Positions 54,468 through 63,890 of a DNA stretch of 64,000 bases are shown in pieces (position 1 is the first letter of the stretch; the number at the start of each line of letters is the position of its first letter). The translations under genes and the position numbers were made by a program. This DNA is from Candidatus Magnetominusculus dajiuhuensis (GTDB lineage: Bacteria > Nitrospirota > Thermodesulfovibrionia > Thermodesulfovibrionales > Magnetobacteriaceae). A model generated the notes under the pieces. That model was not told where the DNA came from and made no database searches. It saw only the letters and a program-made list of their open reading frames with translations. The stretch is from NCBI GenBank assembly GCA_015233465.1, contig JADFXP010000004.1, positions 1 through 64,000 on the forward strand. The letters run 5' to 3'.

Positions 54468-55133
54468 ATGAGCGAACAGGGTATATTATCTAATGAGATC
54501 AAGAAATTGATTAAAAAGAATTTAAATGAATTAAGATTAATTGAGGAAAATCTAATTAGCGCGGCTTATGATAAAAAGATTAAAACAATATATGTAACAA
54601 GCTGCTCTTCTAAAGAAGGAAAAACTACTGCTGCAGTTAGTTTGTCTTATGCCCTTGCTGATCATTCAAAGGTATTGCTTGTAGATGGAAATTTCAGGGT
54701 TCCAGTGCTTCATAAGATATTTAGTCTCAATAAAACTCCAGGTCTTTTAGATATTTTTAGAGATAATGAGGGACATACACTTATACCAATGAGTACTGAA
54801 TTTGAAAAATTAAAGGTTCTGCCTAATGGAGAACCTTTAGCAAAGACATTTAACATATTTCGTAATAAGACATTTATTGAAATCTATAATCTATGGTTGG
54901 ATTTGTTTGATTATGTAGTATTTGACGGAGATTCAATATTAGATTCCATTGATATATCAGATGTTGTAAGGTACTTTGACGGAATAATATTAGTGGTTGA
55001 ATGTGAGAGGACAACTTGTTCAGCGCTTCAAGATGCTAAGGCTAAGGTTGAAAGGGGCGGCGGCAATATATTGGGAGTTGTTTTAAATAAACGAAGATAT
55101 TATATTCCAAAAATATTTAGGAGATTTCTATAA
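54468..55133 (+). CDS. CpsD/CapB-like tyrosine autokinase ATPase
   Basis: A 221-aa P-loop ATPase of the BY-kinase type. Walker A SCSSKEGKTT (45-54), Walker A' VLLVDGNFR (69-77) and Walker B YVVFDGDS are present, typical of the cytoplasmic partner of Wzz-like chain-length regulators. There is no obvious C-terminal tyrosine cluster beyond RRYYIPK near the end, so autophosphorylation may be limited. It opens the three-gene polysaccharide export set; the Wza gene starts 3 nt later. Confidence 0.85.
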   Translation: MSEQGILSNEIKKLIKKNLNELRLIEENLISAAYDKKIKTIYVTSCSSKEGKTTAAVSLSYALADHSKVLLVDGNFRVPVLHKIFSLNKTPGLLDIFRDNEGHTLIPMSTEFEKLKVLPNGEPLAKTFNIFRNKTFIEIYNLWLDLFDYVVFDGDSILDSIDISDVVRYFDGIILVVECERTTCSALQDAKAKVERGGGNILGVVLNKRRYYIPKIFRRFL

Positions 55134-55136
55134 AAA

Positions 55137-56114
55137 ATGGATACAGATAAGATAATTATTAAATTATTGACATTTCAGACTATTAAGGCATTGTTCATTA
55201 TTATTATAACTGCGTTTGTGCTGACAAATATTGGCTGCTCCAATAAAAATACGCATAATGACGACAGCCCAACGATTTCCTTTAAAGAAGGTTCAGCCCC
55301 AGAGAAGTTATTTTCAGAATATAAGGTAATGCCTGAAGATGAGTTATATCTATTTTTTTACACTGATAAATTATTGAAACCAAAGGATTTTTATATCAGT
55401 ATAGGGGATACTATTACTGTAAAGTTTGTACATGCCCCAGAACTTAATGTCGAGGGACAAAGGGTTTTGCCAAATGGAAATATCTCCCTGCCTTATGTTG
55501 GAGAGATAATGGCAGCAAATAAAAATATCATTGATCTCAAAAAAGAGCTTGTAGATATTTATAGCAAGATCCTTCAGAATCCTGAACTTTATGTCACAGT
55601 ACCGCAATATAATGCAAGTCGAATGGATATAAATATTAAACCAAAAAATTTATCCAGATTGGTTAAAGTAAGACCCGATGGATATATTACCATGCCATTG
55701 ATTGGCGATCTATATGTTATAAATAAAACTCTGATTGAAGTTAAAAATGATTTAAATGAGGCTTACGATAAATTATATCCTAATTTAAAGGGAGACGTAT
55801 TTTTACAAAATCATACAGATTCTTTAATCTACGTAATGGGTGAGGTGAAATCTCCTAATGCGTATTCTGTAAAAAAGCCAATTACATTGCTTGAGGCATT
55901 AACTCTGGCTGGAGGTTTGAGCCGATTAGCAAATGTTAAGCACTGTATGGTAATGCAGAGGCATGAAAAATACATATCTACATTAGAAGTAGATATTACT
56001 GACTTAGTTAAACTAGATGTTACAGATTTAACTAAACAAAAGAAAGAACAAACAATATTTTTTTTACATCCTGATGATATAGTTTATGTACCAAGATTAA
56101 AGACAAAAGATTAA
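55137..56114 (+). CDS. Wza-type polysaccharide export lipoprotein
   Basis: A 325-aa outer-membrane export protein. The lipobox is TNIGC (C34) after a hydrophobic signal. Two Poly_export-type segments follow (about 86-160: YISIGDTITVKFVHAPELNVEG...VLPNGNISLPYVGEI; and about 178-225: VRPDGYITMPLIGDL), then an SLBB-like domain (VYVMGEVKSPNAYSVKKPITLLEALTLAGGL) at about 235-290. It forms the periplasmic/outer-membrane channel for a capsule or exopolysaccharide. It lies between the ATPase and the Wzz genes. Confidence 0.9.
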   Translation: MDTDKIIIKLLTFQTIKALFIIIITAFVLTNIGCSNKNTHNDDSPTISFKEGSAPEKLFSEYKVMPEDELYLFFYTDKLLKPKDFYISIGDTITVKFVHAPELNVEGQRVLPNGNISLPYVGEIMAANKNIIDLKKELVDIYSKILQNPELYVTVPQYNASRMDINIKPKNLSRLVKVRPDGYITMPLIGDLYVINKTLIEVKNDLNEAYDKLYPNLKGDVFLQNHTDSLIYVMGEVKSPNAYSVKKPITLLEALTLAGGLSRLANVKHCMVMQRHEKYISTLEVDITDLVKLDVTDLTKQKKEQTIFFLHPDDIVYVPRLKTKD

Positions 56115-56159
56115 TAGGGTTGATCCCTTACGATAATATAAGGAATATAAGAGGTAAAT

Positions 56160-58109
56160 GTGAAAAAAGAAAAGAAAAATAGACACCTATGGATAAACAT
56201 AATTTTCACTCAAAAGAAGATTATAATATTAACATTTTTGCTAATTTTTCTTGGGGCAGTATATGTTTCGTATCATTTGCCTCATTCCTTTGAAGCAAGC
56301 GGTACGCTTGCAATAAAACCTAAACAGAACTCAGGCCGTATTACAAAAGAAAATCTCCTTTCTGTTGCAGAAATATTGAAATCTGACTATTTAATTGAAG
56401 AGACTCTTAAGGCGCTGCAAAAATATGGAAAGACTCCAACAAAAGACTCAATTAATGATATTAAAAGCAGGATTAAGACGAATATTAGAGATATTTCTTC
56501 AACTATTGAGATAAAATATTATGATAATGATAAGGCTGCAGCCCAGGATTTTCTCAATGCCTTGATGGCTCAATATGTAACAGATGCAATGATTCAAGCT
56601 CCTGAAGGTGATGCAGATGATGTAGGGGCAGTAACTCCAAAGGCAAAGAAAGGTTCTCGTAAAGCCAAGAATCAAAATATAAGCGCTGTATCTCCTAAAG
56701 AAGAGATTGAGAGAAATATAACGTTAAAATCTAATCTTGAGCAGCAGTTATATACTTTAAGTAATGACACAATTGAAAAAACCCTTTATATTGAGCAATT
56801 TCAAAAGGCTATCGAAGGTAATGATTGGCAGTATTTTGCATCAATTTCGACAAATGCTGCAATTGTAGATATAACGCATTCCTTGCGTAAATTATTTATA
56901 GAAAGAGGCACCATTCTTCGCCAATATCAAGAGGATAGTTTTAATGTTAAGTCAATTGATAAACAGATTGAATCAGTACAAAAAGAGCTAAAGACACAAC
57001 TACAAGTATTTATAGATTCTCAACAAAATGAGTTGGATATCATAAATAGAAAGAAAGAAAATATTAAAGATATAATCAATCAGATTGATGAAAAAAATCT
57101 TGCCCTTAAAAAACAAATCATAGCATCAGATAAAATGAATAAAGATGATGGATTAAATGAAATATTCTCAAATTTGGAGACAAAGAAACCTGAAGTATCA
57201 ACTCCGAAAGGCGTGAAGACGGACTCAGGTTCTCTCATCACAATTGAAAAAAGCGCAAGCGTAGTAGAAAACCAAATTTCTGCAAATAAAAACATTATTA
57301 TATATGCAGGGTTGATAATAGGTTTAATAATGGGCTTAGGGATTGGTTTTATAAGGGAATTTTTTGACCATACAATTAAAAATCCCTCTGATGTAGAGAA
57401 TTATTTTGGAATGCCGATGTTATTTTCTCTTTCAAAATTAAGGCCCTCAGTTAAGATGAATTCCTTAGCATCTACTAAATCTCTTGTTTTTATTGCTCTT
57501 ATATTAATATTTTTAATCTCATTATATACTGCAAATACCCTTTATAGTTCTACTTCTAAAAAGCAATTGCCTTTAATTGAAGATAATACAACAGCTAATG
57601 ATATTAAAGATACAAAGCTTGAAAATCCTACGCCAGAGTTAATTCCTGCTAATATTGCGGAAGTGATGACAACTGTTGATAAGTTTAAGGCTGTTTATAG
57701 TTATTATGATCCTGAAACAGAGATAAATTCAATGCAATTGTACGCATTTTCTAATAAAGAAAGCGCTAAAACTGCAACTGACAGGCTAAAGTCATTTGGA
57801 ATAAATGCCTATGTTAAAGATGCTAAGAGCGCCTCTGGTAAGGGTATGATACACCGAGTATTGCTTGCTCCGTTTTGTTATGATAATTCGCTGAAAAAGG
57901 AAAGATTTATTGGTTCTATAAATAATGTCAGCATTATGGTAAATCAGTCTAATGGAGAATTTTCATTGAGTCCAGAAAGTCTAAATAATCAAGATGCTAT
58001 AGTGATTACTGAACGCCTAAGTTCAATGGGTTGGAAGTCTAAAGTACAGGAGTTTAAAGAGATTGGTGAGTCTCATTATAAGGTTATTGTAGCAAAGGAT
58101 TGTAATTGA
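56160..58109 (+). CDS. Wzz-type chain-length regulator with C-terminal SPOR-like domain
   Basis: A 649-aa inner-membrane protein starting at GTG with AGAGG upstream. TM helices stand at about 20-42 and 377-399 around a periplasmic Wzz domain with long coiled coils; a third TM helix (about 442-463) leads to a C-terminal part whose last about 120 residues (SMQLYAFSNKESAKTATDRLKSFGINAYVKDAK) look like a SPOR-type peptidoglycan-binding module. Normal Wzz proteins end after TM2, so this fusion is unusual. It should set polymer length together with the ATPase at 54468. Confidence 0.8.
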   Translation: MKKEKKNRHLWINIIFTQKKIIILTFLLIFLGAVYVSYHLPHSFEASGTLAIKPKQNSGRITKENLLSVAEILKSDYLIEETLKALQKYGKTPTKDSINDIKSRIKTNIRDISSTIEIKYYDNDKAAAQDFLNALMAQYVTDAMIQAPEGDADDVGAVTPKAKKGSRKAKNQNISAVSPKEEIERNITLKSNLEQQLYTLSNDTIEKTLYIEQFQKAIEGNDWQYFASISTNAAIVDITHSLRKLFIERGTILRQYQEDSFNVKSIDKQIESVQKELKTQLQVFIDSQQNELDIINRKKENIKDIINQIDEKNLALKKQIIASDKMNKDDGLNEIFSNLETKKPEVSTPKGVKTDSGSLITIEKSASVVENQISANKNIIIYAGLIIGLIMGLGIGFIREFFDHTIKNPSDVENYFGMPMLFSLSKLRPSVKMNSLASTKSLVFIALILIFLISLYTANTLYSSTSKKQLPLIEDNTTANDIKDTKLENPTPELIPANIAEVMTTVDKFKAVYSYYDPETEINSMQLYAFSNKESAKTATDRLKSFGINAYVKDAKSASGKGMIHRVLLAPFCYDNSLKKERFIGSINNVSIMVNQSNGEFSLSPESLNNQDAIVITERLSSMGWKSKVQEFKEIGESHYKVIVAKDCN

Positions 58110-58197
58110 GAGAGTAGAATTTATGATTTTAGATTTAAAAGAAGTTAAATGGTTTTTGTTTTAAAAGCATAAATCATCAATCATAAATCAATTGAGA

Positions 58198-58222
58198 GTA
58201 GGGGCACGATGCATCGTGCCCC
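58198..58222. repeat. REP-like palindrome, copy d
   Basis: GTAGGGGCACGAT followed by GCATCGTGCCCC, the same core as 54128-54154. It lies between the converging Wzz and PhaC genes and could end transcription from both sides. Confidence 0.85.
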
Positions 58223-58240
58223 AGAGATATAGTTCTATAG

Positions 58241-59374
58241 TTATTTAGCAGCCTTAGGTGATGCAGATTTAGCCTTTGGGGCTACTGGTGTTGCGGAAGT
58301 TTCATCGTCTCTTTTATGCAGCCAGCCAGATATTGCTGGGGCAAGTTCTTTTTGTGATTTCCCGCCGACAAATACTCCTATGTGACCGCCCTTAAATTCG
58401 TAAAGTTCCTTATCTGTGCTGCTGACTAAATCATTTAAAGGTTTAGTTGAAGCTGGAGGAACGATATGGTCAGATATTGCATAGATATTTAATAATGGCA
58501 TAGTTATATTTTTAAGATTTACAGACTTATCGCCTATCATTAACGTACCCTTTACGAGTTTGTTTTCTTGATACATATCCTTGATAAATTGGCGAAGCGT
58601 CTCACCTGCTTGAGCAGGGCTGTCAAATATCCATTTTTCCATTCTAAGGAAATTCATCAGCTTATCTTTATCCTCAACAATGTCAAGCATCCCTGTATAT
58701 TTGCCAATATTTAGCGCAAACGGCATCAACATTGTAAATCCTGAGTTTAGAAAATCTCCAGGTATTACTCCATATGTATCAACTAGCGCGTCAATATTCA
58801 TATCCTTTGACCATCTGAATAAAAGGCCATCTTTTCCAGAGAAATCAATTGGAGTTACCAGTGTAACGAGATTTTTTATCTTTTCAGGATAAATTGCAGA
58901 AAACATAGTGCAAAATGTGCCGCCTTGACAAATGCCCATTAGATTAATCTTACTGTGGCCAGTTGACTTTCTGATATGATCTACACAGTCATTCATGTAT
59001 ACATTGATATGATCGTCAAGGGTCACATATCTATCTGCCTTAGTTGGATAACCCCAATCTAAGATATATAGATCCATACCGTTTTCAAGCAGTTTTTTTA
59101 CAAAACTCCTATCTGGCTGAAGGTCAAGCATGTATTGCCTATTTACAAGTGCATAGATAATAAGCGTTGGCACCTTGCAGGTTGTTGGGACAGTTGACTT
59201 ATAGTGATAGAGTTTAAGCTTGTCTTGTTCATATACTAGATCTTTAGGTGTTGTTCCAACATCAACCTCATTTACATCCATTAGAGCTTCAGATCCCTTG
59301 ATAAGTTTGGAATTTACATCCAAAATCTCTTTTAGTACAGCTTTGGAATCATATGTTATAAAAGGTGCGTTCAT
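58241..59374 (-). CDS. phaC: class III poly(3-hydroxyalkanoate) synthase subunit PhaC
   Basis: A 377-aa alpha/beta-hydrolase-type PHA synthase. The lipase-like box is GICQGG with nucleophile C149; D302 (ISDHIVPP) and H331 (KGGHIGVF) complete the triad. The length and the partner gene just upstream identify class III. It polymerises 3-hydroxyacyl-CoA to PHA granules. The end has an extra Ala/Pro/Lys-rich tail (VAPKAKSASPKAAK). AGGAGG precedes the ATG. Co-transcribed with phaE, 28 nt upstream. Confidence 0.93.
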   Translation of the reverse strand: MNAPFITYDSKAVLKEILDVNSKLIKGSEALMDVNEVDVGTTPKDLVYEQDKLKLYHYKSTVPTTCKVPTLIIYALVNRQYMLDLQPDRSFVKKLLENGMDLYILDWGYPTKADRYVTLDDHINVYMNDCVDHIRKSTGHSKINLMGICQGGTFCTMFSAIYPEKIKNLVTLVTPIDFSGKDGLLFRWSKDMNIDALVDTYGVIPGDFLNSGFTMLMPFALNIGKYTGMLDIVEDKDKLMNFLRMEKWIFDSPAQAGETLRQFIKDMYQENKLVKGTLMIGDKSVNLKNITMPLLNIYAISDHIVPPASTKPLNDLVSSTDKELYEFKGGHIGVFVGGKSQKELAPAISGWLHKRDDETSATPVAPKAKSASPKAAK

Positions 59375-59402
59375 TATAGCCTCCTAAAATTATATTTTAT
59401 CA

Positions 59403-60455
59403 TTAGTTATTAGCTTTTTGTTCAAGTGCGCGTACGCGTTTCTTTAGATCATGAATCATCTTATAGGCATCATCAACCTCAGAACGTAAGGCAATCGGAT
59501 AATCCTCTAAGAGCAGTTCTATTAATTTTGCGAACTGTCTCTTTGTTGCAAGGGCAGTATCTAAGACATTTGCCTGAATCTTTGAAAATTCATCTGTTTT
59601 AAACAGGACATTAAATGTCTTTTCATTTTCTTCCATCCAGAGTTTGAAGAATTCGCCGTATGTCTCGATTTTTTCACCGTTTTTGATTTTTGCGGTTATT
59701 GTTTCAAAGAGTTTCTTTGATGCCTCATTGCTGGTTTTATATGTTAGATGCTGGAATTCTACATAGTTTTTTTGATAATTGGAGTATTTGTCAAAACAAG
59801 AAAGGATTAATTCAAACTTCTCTCTATCTTTGCCAACAGCAGGCATTTTAAATGCTTTGCCGAATGTTCCGTCAAATGCTGAATATGCGTTTTGAAAAAT
59901 CTTTAAACCTGCGTCCATATCCCCGCCAGCGAAAGACATAAATGGAGTACCGCTTCTCTGCATTGCATCTAACCAAGGTTTAATTATATTCTGTGAAGAA
60001 CCGCCCCATGTATCTATTAGCTTAGAGGCATATCCGTAAAACTCTTTCATTGAGTCTGCGTTGTTAAAACCAAATATCTTGTCTATGACCTCTTTATACA
60101 TTGCAGGTTTAAACAGGTCAAGATATACTTCTGGATTGATCTCTTTATTGAGCATCGCCTTTTGTAAAGGAGACCAGAATTCAAATACCTTCATATAAGC
60201 ATCTGCGCCGCTGAATAATTTTGAGAAGGCATCTCTTCCTGAATCAGAAGAGAAATTTTTCATCAGATTATCAAAGGATATCCCTACAGTTTTAAGCCAT
60301 GAATTATAGAGATTAAATGCTCCTCCAGCAGGGTTGCTAAAATCCTTTGACCCTCCAAAGGCATCCTGCATGTTTTTAATGCTGTCTAACCACCCATCAA
60401 CAAATTGTTTCTGTGACTTCAGCCACATATCATAAAAATCGGTATTGCTTTCCAT
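59403..60455 (-). CDS. phaE: class III PHA synthase subunit PhaE
   Basis: A 350-aa helical protein with the PhaE features: WLKSQKQFVDGWLDSIKN at the start, FEFWSPLQKAM in the middle, and a long C-terminal stretch ending in a Leu/Lys coiled coil (MIHDLKKRVRALEQKAN). PhaE lacks catalytic residues and is needed for PhaC activity. AGGAGG is upstream of the ATG. The pair with phaC is the reason for the firm call. Confidence 0.88.
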   Translation of the reverse strand: MESNTDFYDMWLKSQKQFVDGWLDSIKNMQDAFGGSKDFSNPAGGAFNLYNSWLKTVGISFDNLMKNFSSDSGRDAFSKLFSGADAYMKVFEFWSPLQKAMLNKEINPEVYLDLFKPAMYKEVIDKIFGFNNADSMKEFYGYASKLIDTWGGSSQNIIKPWLDAMQRSGTPFMSFAGGDMDAGLKIFQNAYSAFDGTFGKAFKMPAVGKDREKFELILSCFDKYSNYQKNYVEFQHLTYKTSNEASKKLFETITAKIKNGEKIETYGEFFKLWMEENEKTFNVLFKTDEFSKIQANVLDTALATKRQFAKLIELLLEDYPIALRSEVDDAYKMIHDLKKRVRALEQKANN

Positions 60456-60526
60456 ATAAATCCTCCTAAAATAAAATTAAGGTATAAAATTAACCCTTTA
60501 AGTATCTTTGTAGATAAGTTTAAATA

Positions 60527-60964
60527 TTATTTATCTTCCTTATTTTTTACCATACCAAGAAAGTTTTGGGCAAGTTCTTTGCCTATAGACATTTGAGCCT
60601 CTATTGTAGAAGTCCATACATCTTGAATCTTTTTACTGCCTTCTTCAAAGACCTTGAGATTAAGCTGGCTTATGGTGTCTTTCAGGAATTGATTTTCCTT
60701 TTGAAGTTTTTCATTTTCTTCTTTGAGTTTGTCATATTTCCAACTTGGAACAAAACCCATAGTTGCATAAAACTTACTGAACTGCTCCATCATATCAGTA
60801 CTGCCGTCAAAGAACTGATTTTTATGTGGAGAGAGACTCCAGTATTTTTTAGCATCGTCCAAGCCTCCGTCCTGCATCTTGCTGAAAAAATCCATAGAGC
60901 ATTTTTGGAAGATTGGGTTATTAAATAAATCTACCATCGATTTTATAAGATTTTGATCCATCAT
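60527..60964 (-). CDS. coiled-coil protein of the PHA locus (PhaE-like or phasin-like)
   Basis: A 145-aa protein. Residues 1-70 have PhaE-like aromatic spacing (LFNNPIFQKCSMDFFSKM, EQFSKFYATMGFVPSWKYDKL). Residues about 77-105 form a coiled coil (KLKEENEKLQKENQFLKDTISQLN), and the end resembles a phasin helix (WTSTIEAQMSIGKELAQNFLGMV). It is the first gene of the phaE-phaC operon and starts from AGGAGG. It may bind granules or be a second regulatory subunit; I know no symbol for it. Confidence 0.65.
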   Translation of the reverse strand: MMDQNLIKSMVDLFNNPIFQKCSMDFFSKMQDGGLDDAKKYWSLSPHKNQFFDGSTDMMEQFSKFYATMGFVPSWKYDKLKEENEKLQKENQFLKDTISQLNLKVFEEGSKKIQDVWTSTIEAQMSIGKELAQNFLGMVKNKEDK

Positions 60965-61048
60965 AATACCTCCTGTGGCCTCCTGATGTTTCCTGCTGAA
61001 TATAATACAACATTACAGGATACAAATTCCTGTTTTTTTATTTCTGTT

Positions 61049-61057
61049 AGTATATCA
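61049..61057 (-). promoter_or_regulatory. extended -10 promoter of the PHA operon
   Basis: On the minus strand this reads TGATATACT, an extended -10 with one deviation from consensus. It lies about 85 nt before the first start codon. An inverted repeat ACAGGA/TCCTGT follows within the leader (61016-61032). Confidence 0.4.
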
Positions 61058-61080
61058 TAATTTGCTATTATAAGTTTTTG

Positions 61081-62436
61081 TTAAATGTTTCGTCTAAATA
61101 TTTCTTTAAATTTATTATATACAATTGTCATTCCCATGCCGCCAATGATACAAATTGAAGGTATCATTGGATGGCGAAGTCTGTCACATCCTGCTAATCC
61201 TCCTGAGATAATTAAAAAATATAAGGCTATTATTAATAATATAAATATTTCATTTTTATACTTATTCCATTCATTTATTAGAGCTATAATCATAAATATA
61301 TAATATATTGGAGCTCCTGTATGGCTTAATAAATATATGATCAGAGTTGATTTATTTAGAGTTGAGAACATGGATATTAAAATTATTGGATTTAGTGCCT
61401 GTTTATTTATAAAACTAATTGACAAAAATGGAATTTCACCGCCTAAGAGTGTCTTGATCATTCCTATCATATGCTCTTTTGCATATATAAAAGGGTTGTC
61501 AAGTATTATCTTTAATCCCTTTTTACGTATAAATTCATATGCCGATGCCTTGCTCAAAAATGTTTTATTGTCAGATTCCTTGACTGCTTCTCTAATATCT
61601 TTTAATATGCCCAGTCTTTTTTGTATATCATAATAATATATCCCTTCTTTTGCAGAGAGTACAGCAACTGCATTGAAATAATATATATTAATATCAGAGA
61701 TGGCTGAAAAATTTGAATATTCTGCTTCAATCTTGTTTCTTATCTGCCAAATGACGACAAAACTTTCAGATAGAATGATAAATATTAAAAGATGAACAAG
61801 TATTTTTTTTGTCAGTTCTTTTTTATAAATCAGCCAAGAAAATATAGATATAATAAAAAATATCGGCAGATAGTATCCTGCAGGCCTTACATATATAGAT
61901 ATAGCGATTAGCGTTGATGATATGATTATATATTTCAGAGTTTTTTTCTTTAAATATAAAATAATAAAATATATAAATAATACGATTATCGTTGTAAAAA
62001 GTGTCTCTGTCATGAGTTCATAAATGCTGATAAGAAACACCTTGCTGATACTTGCCAAAAGGGCAGAAAAAAATGCAGCGGTTTCATCATGGAATATCTC
62101 TAATGATATTTTGTATATTAAAATAACTGTAAGTGTGGAAAGAATAATATGAAGAAAAATTGTGCATAGCTCTACATGTCCTAATAATATGCCAGGTATC
62201 ATTAGCAGAGGATAGCCCGGCGTTCTGATAATCTCTGGCTCTCCTATCTTATTATTAAAACTAAGGGTTTTTACAAGTTCATTTGCAGGTTCAAAATAAG
62301 ACACAGCATCTTCAGTCCAGAACGCTGTATTAAATCCATTGTTAAGATAATATACTACAACTGGAACTGCTATTCTTAAAAGGAATGCTATAATAAAGAT
62401 ATAATAAATAGGTTTGAATTTATTTTGTGTTTTCAT
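61081..62436 (-). CDS. GT39-like membrane glycosyltransferase, copy 1
   Basis: A 451-aa polytopic membrane protein with about ten hydrophobic segments, similar to ArnT/dolichol-phosphate-mannose transferases of the GT-C fold. The first loop has the acidic FWTEDAVSYFEPA, followed by IRTPGYPLLMIPGILLGH, typical of the family. It should use a polyprenyl-phosphate sugar donor at the periplasmic face. It is a clear paralogue of the next gene (62487-63890). No ribosome site stands out. Confidence 0.8.
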   Translation of the reverse strand: MKTQNKFKPIYYIFIIAFLLRIAVPVVVYYLNNGFNTAFWTEDAVSYFEPANELVKTLSFNNKIGEPEIIRTPGYPLLMIPGILLGHVELCTIFLHIILSTLTVILIYKISLEIFHDETAAFFSALLASISKVFLISIYELMTETLFTTIIVLFIYFIILYLKKKTLKYIIISSTLIAISIYVRPAGYYLPIFFIISIFSWLIYKKELTKKILVHLLIFIILSESFVVIWQIRNKIEAEYSNFSAISDINIYYFNAVAVLSAKEGIYYYDIQKRLGILKDIREAVKESDNKTFLSKASAYEFIRKKGLKIILDNPFIYAKEHMIGMIKTLLGGEIPFLSISFINKQALNPIILISMFSTLNKSTLIIYLLSHTGAPIYYIFMIIALINEWNKYKNEIFILLIIALYFLIISGGLAGCDRLRHPMIPSICIIGGMGMTIVYNKFKEIFRRNI

Positions 62437-62486
62437 TGAAGTCTTGAATTGTCAACAGGGATAAGGATAGATAGTTTCATTAATAA

Positions 62487-63890
62487 TTATAAAATGTTAT
62501 GCTGTTTGAGAGTCTTTGACTTCCATTTTTCCATAATGTTTTTAAAGACAATCGCCATCCCCATGCCGCCTAAGATACAGATTGAAGGTACCATCGGATG
62601 TCTGAATCTGTCATGTCCCAATACCCCGCCAGAGATAATTAGAAAATATATTGCCGTTATTATGAGGATAATAACTCCTTCCTTATTCTTTATGCCTTTT
62701 TTCAATAAGGTAATTATTACAAATATATAATAGATTAGCACTCCTATATGACTCAGGAAATAGATTATCAACACAGACTTTTTTTCTTCTGAGAGGATAT
62801 GAAGGGTTTTAGTTATTCCTTGATCAATAATTAGCCCTGTTATCCCTCCAAACCAGAAATACCTGTTTAATACCTTTGAGAAAGATGGGATACCTCCGCT
62901 TATAAGTGTCCTGAACATCCCGACAATGTGAATCTTTGTGTAGAGTAATGGATTATCTAATATGATGGCAGATGCTTTCTTTCGTACAAAATTATAGGCC
63001 TCACCACTGCTTAGGAATTCTATATTATCCGTATCTTTTACCGCAAGGCGTATATCTTTGTAAAACCCGAGTTTATTTCGCATATCCAAAAATGATACGC
63101 CCTCTTTTACTGCAAGGACTGAAGCTGCATTATAAAAATATTGATTAATGTCAACTATTGCAGAAAAATGAGTATAATTAGCAACCGTTTTATTTCTTAT
63201 TTGCCAAATCATTATCAATCCACTTGTTAAAACAATAAATATTGTAAGATGTATGATTATTGTTTTTGTAAGTTCTTTCTTTAATAATAACCATACTAAC
63301 ATACATGGGATAAGAAATAAAGGCAGATAGTAAGCTGCAGGTCTGACGTATATGGACATTGCTAAAAATATTGCAGACATTATTATATATTTCAATTCCT
63401 TTTTCTTAAAATAAACAATGATATAATATAAAAATAAAGTGAGTATTGCTGTAGAAAGGGTTTCAGTCATAAGTTTATAAGTATTAATAATTAAAACTCT
63501 ACTGACACCAGCTAACAGGGCTGAAAAAAATGCGGCATTGAAATCTTCAAACAATTCAAGGGCTGTTTTGTAAATAATTAATATTGTCAAGAATGAGATT
63601 ATCACTTGAAAAAAAATTGTTACTGCTTCAGTATGTCCAAGTAATATTCCGGGTATGATTAGAAGAGGGTACCCAGGCGTTCTTACAATCTCTGGTTCTC
63701 CTTTGGAATTATTAAACTCAAGGGTTTTTGCAATAGATTGTGCAGGGGCTATGTATGAGGAGGAATCTGAGGTATAAAATTTACTGAAATTATGACATGA
63801 GTGATATGCCGCAAATGGTACGGCAATTCTAATAAGAAATGCTATGGCAAATACTACATAAATAGCCTTTAAAGGAATTTGTTTTTTCAT
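62487..63890 (-). CDS. GT39-like membrane glycosyltransferase, copy 2
   Basis: A 467-aa paralogue of the gene after it. They share VRTPGYPLLIIPGILLGH, KLMTETLSTAI, SIYVRPAAYYLP, MIWQIRNKT and a common ending GHDRFRHPMVPSICILGGMGM. The acidic loop is FYTSDSSSYIAPA. Copy 2 has an extra segment in the middle (about 345-375) that copy 1 lacks. The tandem arrangement, 50 nt apart and on one strand, shows a local duplication followed by divergence. Substrates are unknown. Confidence 0.8.
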   Translation of the reverse strand: MKKQIPLKAIYVVFAIAFLIRIAVPFAAYHSCHNFSKFYTSDSSSYIAPAQSIAKTLEFNNSKGEPEIVRTPGYPLLIIPGILLGHTEAVTIFFQVIISFLTILIIYKTALELFEDFNAAFFSALLAGVSRVLIINTYKLMTETLSTAILTLFLYYIIVYFKKKELKYIIMSAIFLAMSIYVRPAAYYLPLFLIPCMLVWLLLKKELTKTIIIHLTIFIVLTSGLIMIWQIRNKTVANYTHFSAIVDINQYFYNAASVLAVKEGVSFLDMRNKLGFYKDIRLAVKDTDNIEFLSSGEAYNFVRKKASAIILDNPLLYTKIHIVGMFRTLISGGIPSFSKVLNRYFWFGGITGLIIDQGITKTLHILSEEKKSVLIIYFLSHIGVLIYYIFVIITLLKKGIKNKEGVIILIITAIYFLIISGGVLGHDRFRHPMVPSICILGGMGMAIVFKNIMEKWKSKTLKQHNIL

